Of a stretch of 64,000 nt of DNA, positions 60,440-64,000 are shown in pieces. Source of the DNA: Prorocentrum cordatum (lineage: Eukaryota > Sar > Dinophyceae > Prorocentrales > Prorocentraceae); NCBI GenBank assembly GCA_963575745.1, contig CAUYUJ010018868.1, positions 22,501-86,500 on the forward strand, in the 5' to 3' direction. The translations under genes and the position numbers were made by a program. The notes under the pieces are model-generated. The model was not told where the DNA came from. It did no database searches and saw only the letters and a program-made list of their open reading frames with translations. Position 1 is the stretch's first letter. Each line of letters opens with the position of its first letter.

Positions 60440-62012
60440 TGGCCGACCCGACCTTAAGAGACAATGTGACGACTTGGGGTCGGTTTTCTTAAGATTAACT
60501 CGTAGGGCTTCCCTTAGCCAGTTGCTGGAAGCTTAAGAGTAATTCCGGGGCGCTGGAGAGCTAGTTGGCAAGGAAAATCTCGACGGAACTTTTGATGACT
60601 TTGGGTCGGTTGGTTTTTTTTCGAAATTCAACCATTCGTTTGAGCTCTAGTATTTTTTCCGTGATATTCGATCTTATTCCCGCTCGCCGTCTTAATCTCG
60701 GCTCGATCGGGTAGATATTACTGCCAAAAAGCACACGGGCGGGATCGGCCGTTTGGGGTCATCTTGACATGCGTTGTCGTTTTTTTTTGTACTTAACTCG
60801 AGCTGTAGGAGAGCTACAGAGCTGATGCTTACAGAAACCGATTCAGAATCATCAGGCGCGTTCGTCTGTTGCATCCAGAGGTTTGACGTCGGTCTGCTGC
60901 CCGAGCTAGGTCCGCGAAGCTATTCGTATTGTTCGAGTCATCTTGAGAGGTGCTGTCGGCTTTCTGTGCTTAACTCGGGCTGTAGCCGTAATTTTAGAAA
61001 CCGATTCGGAGACATCAGGCGCGTCCGCCTTTCGCATGCAGAGGTCTGAAATCGGTCTGCTACTCGAGCTAGGTCCGCACAACTGTTCGTATCGCTCGGT
61101 CATCTCGACAGGACTGTCGGTTTTCTGTACTTAACTCGAGCTCTAGGGGAGCTACAGAGCTGATGCGCACAGAAGCCGATGCATAATGATCAGGTGCGTT
61201 CGTCTGTCGTATCCAGAGGTCTGAACTCGGTCTGCTACTCGAGCGAGGTCCGCGAAACTATTCGTATCGTTCGAGTCATCTTGAGAGGTGCTGTCCGTTT
61301 TCGCACGTAACTCGGGCTGTAGGAGAGCTACAGAGCTCATACGCGAACTGATTCAGAATCCTCAGGCCCGTTCGTCTGTTGCATCCAGAGGTCTGAACTG
61401 GTTTGCTACTCGGGCTAGGTCCGCAAAACTATTCGTATTCTTCGAGTCATCTGGACAGATGTTGTTCGTTTTCTGTATCGAATTCGGAATGTAGGAGAGC
61501 TTCAGAGCTGGTGCGCACAGAAACTGATGCAGAAGCATTTGGAGCGTTCGTCTGTTGCATCGAGAGGTCTGAACTCGGTCTGCTACCCGAGCTAGGTTCA
61601 CAAAACTATTCGTATTCGACCGACAATTTGTTCCAATTGATGGTGAATTTCTTCACTGAACTCGAGCTGCAGAGCAGCTCGACAGCTCTTCGGCCGAAAA
61701 ATCAGAAGGACATCGTGAGGCGCGAAGCATCTAGACGCTTGGTTTGGGTCTGTTGTGAGCGCAGACGCCAAACACGGATTCGTACTCTGCTATTTCCTCC
61801 CTAATGGTATTTTCTACACGCTGCAGATGAGCTATAGAGCTGTTCAGCACCGCAATGGGATATCACTAGACGCCTGAGATCAGTCTGCTATCAGCGCTCG
61901 GGCTGAAAAACTATTCGTTCTCTGCTAATTCTTTGGACATAATATATGGTCAGGAAGCTCTACGAGTCCCCCGGCGGTAAGAAAGGTTGACGGTTTGCCG
62001 CCGGCGCCCAGT
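60440..62012 (+). repeat. R2 scrap and R1 unit
   Basis: A ~58-bp R2 start (ttggccgacccgaccttaag) runs into an R1 5' module (aactcgtagggcttccctta), head and about six monomers with the same end type as the previous unit. The hairpin closes at 62012. Confidence 0.82.
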
Positions 62013-62860
62013 TGAAGGATGTTTGACCATTCGTTTTGAGAAACCAGATCTTTCTCACGTGTAGTGGGTTGTGCCGCGTCTGCCAGTGAAATTCTCAGGT
62101 ACGTAGCTGCAATATTACTATCAAAACACTTGCTGGAACCGACTGTTTCGAGTCATCTTGACACGCGTTCACGGTTTCCTGTACTTAACTCGAGAGTCAG
62201 GAGAGCTACAGAGCTGATACGTACAGAAAGCAATTTAGAATCATCAGGCGTGCTCGTCTGCTGCATCCAGAGGTCTGAACTCGGTCTGCTACTCGAGCTA
62301 GGTCCGCAAAACTATTTGTATGTTTTGAGTCATTTTCACTAGTGCTGTCGGTTTCTGTACCGAACTCAAGATTCAGAGTAGCTACAGAGCTGGTACGCCC
62401 ATAAACCGATTCAGTATCACCAGGCGCGTTCGTCTGTTGCATCGAGAGGACGGAACTCGGTCTGCTACTCGAGCTAGGTCCACTATTCGTATTTGTCAAG
62501 TTCTCTTTACAGGCGCTGTCGGTATGCTGTGCTTAACTCGAGCTGTAGGTGAGCTAGCGAGCTGGTGCGCACAGAAACCGATGCAGAATCATCAGGGGCG
62601 TTCGGCTGAAGACTCGAGCTCTGACCAGAGTCTGCTACTCGAGCTAGGTCCGCAAAACTATTCGTATGCGACCGATTTTTTCGAACTGATGGTGAAATTG
62701 TTCACTTAACTCGAGCTGCAGATGAGCTTGAGAGCTCTCTCGCACATAAATCCGAAGAAAAGAAATCTTTCTCATGTGTCTGCCAGTCCAATTCTTAGGT
62801 TTGTAGATGCAATGTTACTCAAGTGAACCGACGTTGGATGAAAACGGGAAAAACGTATTT
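62013..62860 (+). repeat. R2/R1 composite
   Basis: R2 body start (tgaaggatgtttgaccattc) joined to four monomers of the subtype seen at 10741-11628, then an R2-like piece (tccaattcttaggtttgtag). It has no terminal hairpin of its own. Confidence 0.75.
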
Positions 62861-63221
62861 ATCTCGCAGAGCTCTTCGGCATCGATGAGCTAGAGGAATT
62901 CCGGCGCGGCGCGCAGCTAGTTGGCTGGCCCGGCCCCGACGGACAATGTGTAAACTTTGCGCCAGTTGGGCAAACATTGTGAGATATTTGAACATTCGTT
63001 TCGAGGAACGGTATTTTTCGCACCTGTAGTGGGTTGCGCCGTCTGCCAGTGAAATTCTCAGGTCCGTAGCTGCAGTATTACTATCAAAACACTTGGCGGA
63101 ACCGACTTTCGATGAACACCAACAAACATGTATTTTTCGAGTTTTCAGCTAACGCTTGATGAAGCTCTTTCCATGTGTTCCGAGCAGCGCCGTGCAAGGA
63201 AATGAGCTCTACGAGGCTTCC
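62861..63221 (+). repeat. R2 5' module, R2 unit, and left half of the e6 target
   Basis: Module tctcgcagagctcttcggca ... gcagctagt (about 62861-62920), full R2 body, then gagctctacgaggcttcc where the hairpin arm should follow; e6 begins instead. Confidence 0.75.
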
Positions 63222-64000
63222 GGCTCAAGACATCTCGGCTCCAGGGCTCCAGGGTCCCACTGGGGCTCAGGGGGTGTCGGCGTCGCGGGGAGACGGCGCG
63301 GCAGCCATCGCTGCCATCGACGGGTACGGCATCTTCGAGGTCAGCTAGGCTGCTTCCTTTGTTTGCTGCACTTGTTATCTTTTGTTGTACGTGTGTGAAG
63401 ACGGACGGATACGACTTTTCGGTTCTCGCGAGAAGGTTTCAGCTGGAGGATATATCACCGACAGTGCCATATTTGCAGTACTCACAGGATTACGGTCAGA
63501 AGCCAGATACTGCTGTCGAGAGAGCTTCTCGTAAAAGACAACTTCAGGATATTGAGAAGACCCCAGGTGACTACCCATTGGACGGAATATTGAATACTGC
63601 CGACTCCACTCCAGATAGTGAATCTGTTGTACCTCTCTGTGAACGGACGGTGACACGACAGTGTCTGCACTCGTGGGGATACGGACCTCAGTGTATTGAC
63701 ACAATGCCTGAGCATGCAGATAACATGACGGTGGATGGCGGAGCCCCCCCCTGTGAAGCGCAATCGTGAGGAGGTTCTTGCTGAAAGGAAGGCCGCCTTG
63801 GAGGGGAAGGATGGTATGCAGAGTTTACTATTGCAGATGATGCACAAGATGGATGATAACACTGAAAGGATCCAGGATGCCATAGGAGTTCAGGGGACCA
63901 AAATCGACAACGTTCAGGCCCAGGTCCAGAAGCAGGGTGTTGCGATTTCTAATCTGGAGACGAGCGTTCAGGGGCTTGAGACTAAACATAATCGACTCGA
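63222..64000 (+). mobile_element. LINE e6, 5' part (runs off the window)
   Basis: It starts ggctcaag, the last eight bases of the SL, directly after the target left side. The ~500-bp leader differs from that of e1-e5. A 136-codon frame across the leader (63359-63769) overlaps the real ORF1 start and shows no conserved block. Confidence 0.75.
63735..64000 (+). CDS. LINE e6 ORF1 protein, N-terminal 88 residues (cut by window edge)
   Basis: ATG 63735 opens MAEPPPVKRNREEVLAERKA, followed by KDGMQSLLLQMMHKMDDNTE and a coiled-coil-like stretch (VQAQVQKQGVAISNLETSVQ). The layout matches the N-terminal halves of e3 and e4 ORF1: short charged start, basic KR patch, then coiled coil. The frame is open to the last base. 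A run of eight C at 63744-63751 lies at the start, in frame as read. The shared C-terminal block would lie beyond the window. Confidence 0.75.
   Translation, partial: MAEPPPVKRNREEVLAERKAALEGKDGMQSLLLQMMHKMDDNTERIQDAIGVQGTKIDNVQAQVQKQGVAISNLETSVQGLETKHNRL

Noticed and set aside
3581-62012. Hairpins read as integron attC sites or a CRISPR-like array
   Set aside because: Spacing is irregular (0.1-1.5 kb), the core does not fit GTTRRRY, there is no integrase or cas gene, and the genome is eukaryotic.
3581-62012. Helitron 3' ends (hairpin near the terminus, module ends such as CTAG-T)
   Set aside because: The hairpin is followed by CCAGT, not CTRR-T, matching inverted termini are present (Helitrons lack them), and no Rep/helicase is seen.
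63359-63769. 136-codon frame in the e6 leader as ORF1, with a frameshift at the C-run
   Set aside because: ATG 63735 gives an open frame through the C-run to the window end that matches the e3 and e4 ORF1 layout without any frameshift.

Overview
This window is nuclear DNA from a dinoflagellate. Two perfect copies of the 22-nt dinoflagellate spliced leader (SL) are embedded in it (29331-29352 and 55580-55601). The first is followed by a 15-nt partial second copy, the known signature of trans-spliced mRNAs that were reverse-transcribed back into the genome. Species cannot be read from the sequence. I see no ordinary host gene; the one weak candidate is at 58761-59137. No rRNA, tRNA or CRISPR array is visible.

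The background (about 4.1-21.2, 27.0-29.4, 35.9-41.0, 46.5-47.9, 54.0-55.6 and 57.5-63.2 kb) is a mosaic of repeat families that I call R1 to R5. R1 (about 0.9-1.5 kb) is a unique head followed by several ~176-bp satellite monomers. R2 (about 0.25-0.6 kb) is shorter. R4 is a GC-rich block and R5 a ~351-bp tandem unit. R1 and R2 share a design: a ~60-bp 5' module starting (C)CTCGTAGAGCT and ending GAGCTAGT, a body, the inverted motif AGCTCTACGAG, then a 3' hairpin (arm CCGGCGGTAAC, loop around AGGTTGACG, arm GTTTACCGCCGG, end GCGCCCAGT). About 37 hairpins lie in the window. Sub-modules abut one another at AGT.

Into the loops of these hairpins several mutually divergent non-LTR (LINE-type) retrotransposons have inserted. 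e1 (21164-27001), e2 (29406-35931), e3 (41014-46472) and e4 (47924-54023) are complete in layout. e5 (55633-57531) is an ORF-bearing element without polymerase. e0 (window start) and e6 (window end) are cut by the window edges, and several more copies survive only as 3' tips of 38 to 763 bp. Each complete copy is flanked by a duplication of the loop, and the duplication carries that locus's own loop variant: accaggttg, aacctggttg or aagaaaggttg.

e1 to e4 encode ORF1 (coiled coil plus a conserved C-terminal domain) and ORF2 (APE-type endonuclease, reverse transcriptase, variable linker, RNase H). e2 and e4 look intact; e1 and e3 carry frameshifts and extra stops. Three features recur in all four copies. 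ORF1 and ORF2 lie in one reading frame split by a single UGA followed by C, usually with no AUG in front of the endonuclease. The RT active site reads ADN instead of ADD. The RNase H active-site blocks appear in circularly permuted order. Together with site-specific loop integration and SL relics at element 5' ends, this suggests a target-specific, trans-spliced retrotransposon lineage living inside a satellite-like repeat domain.
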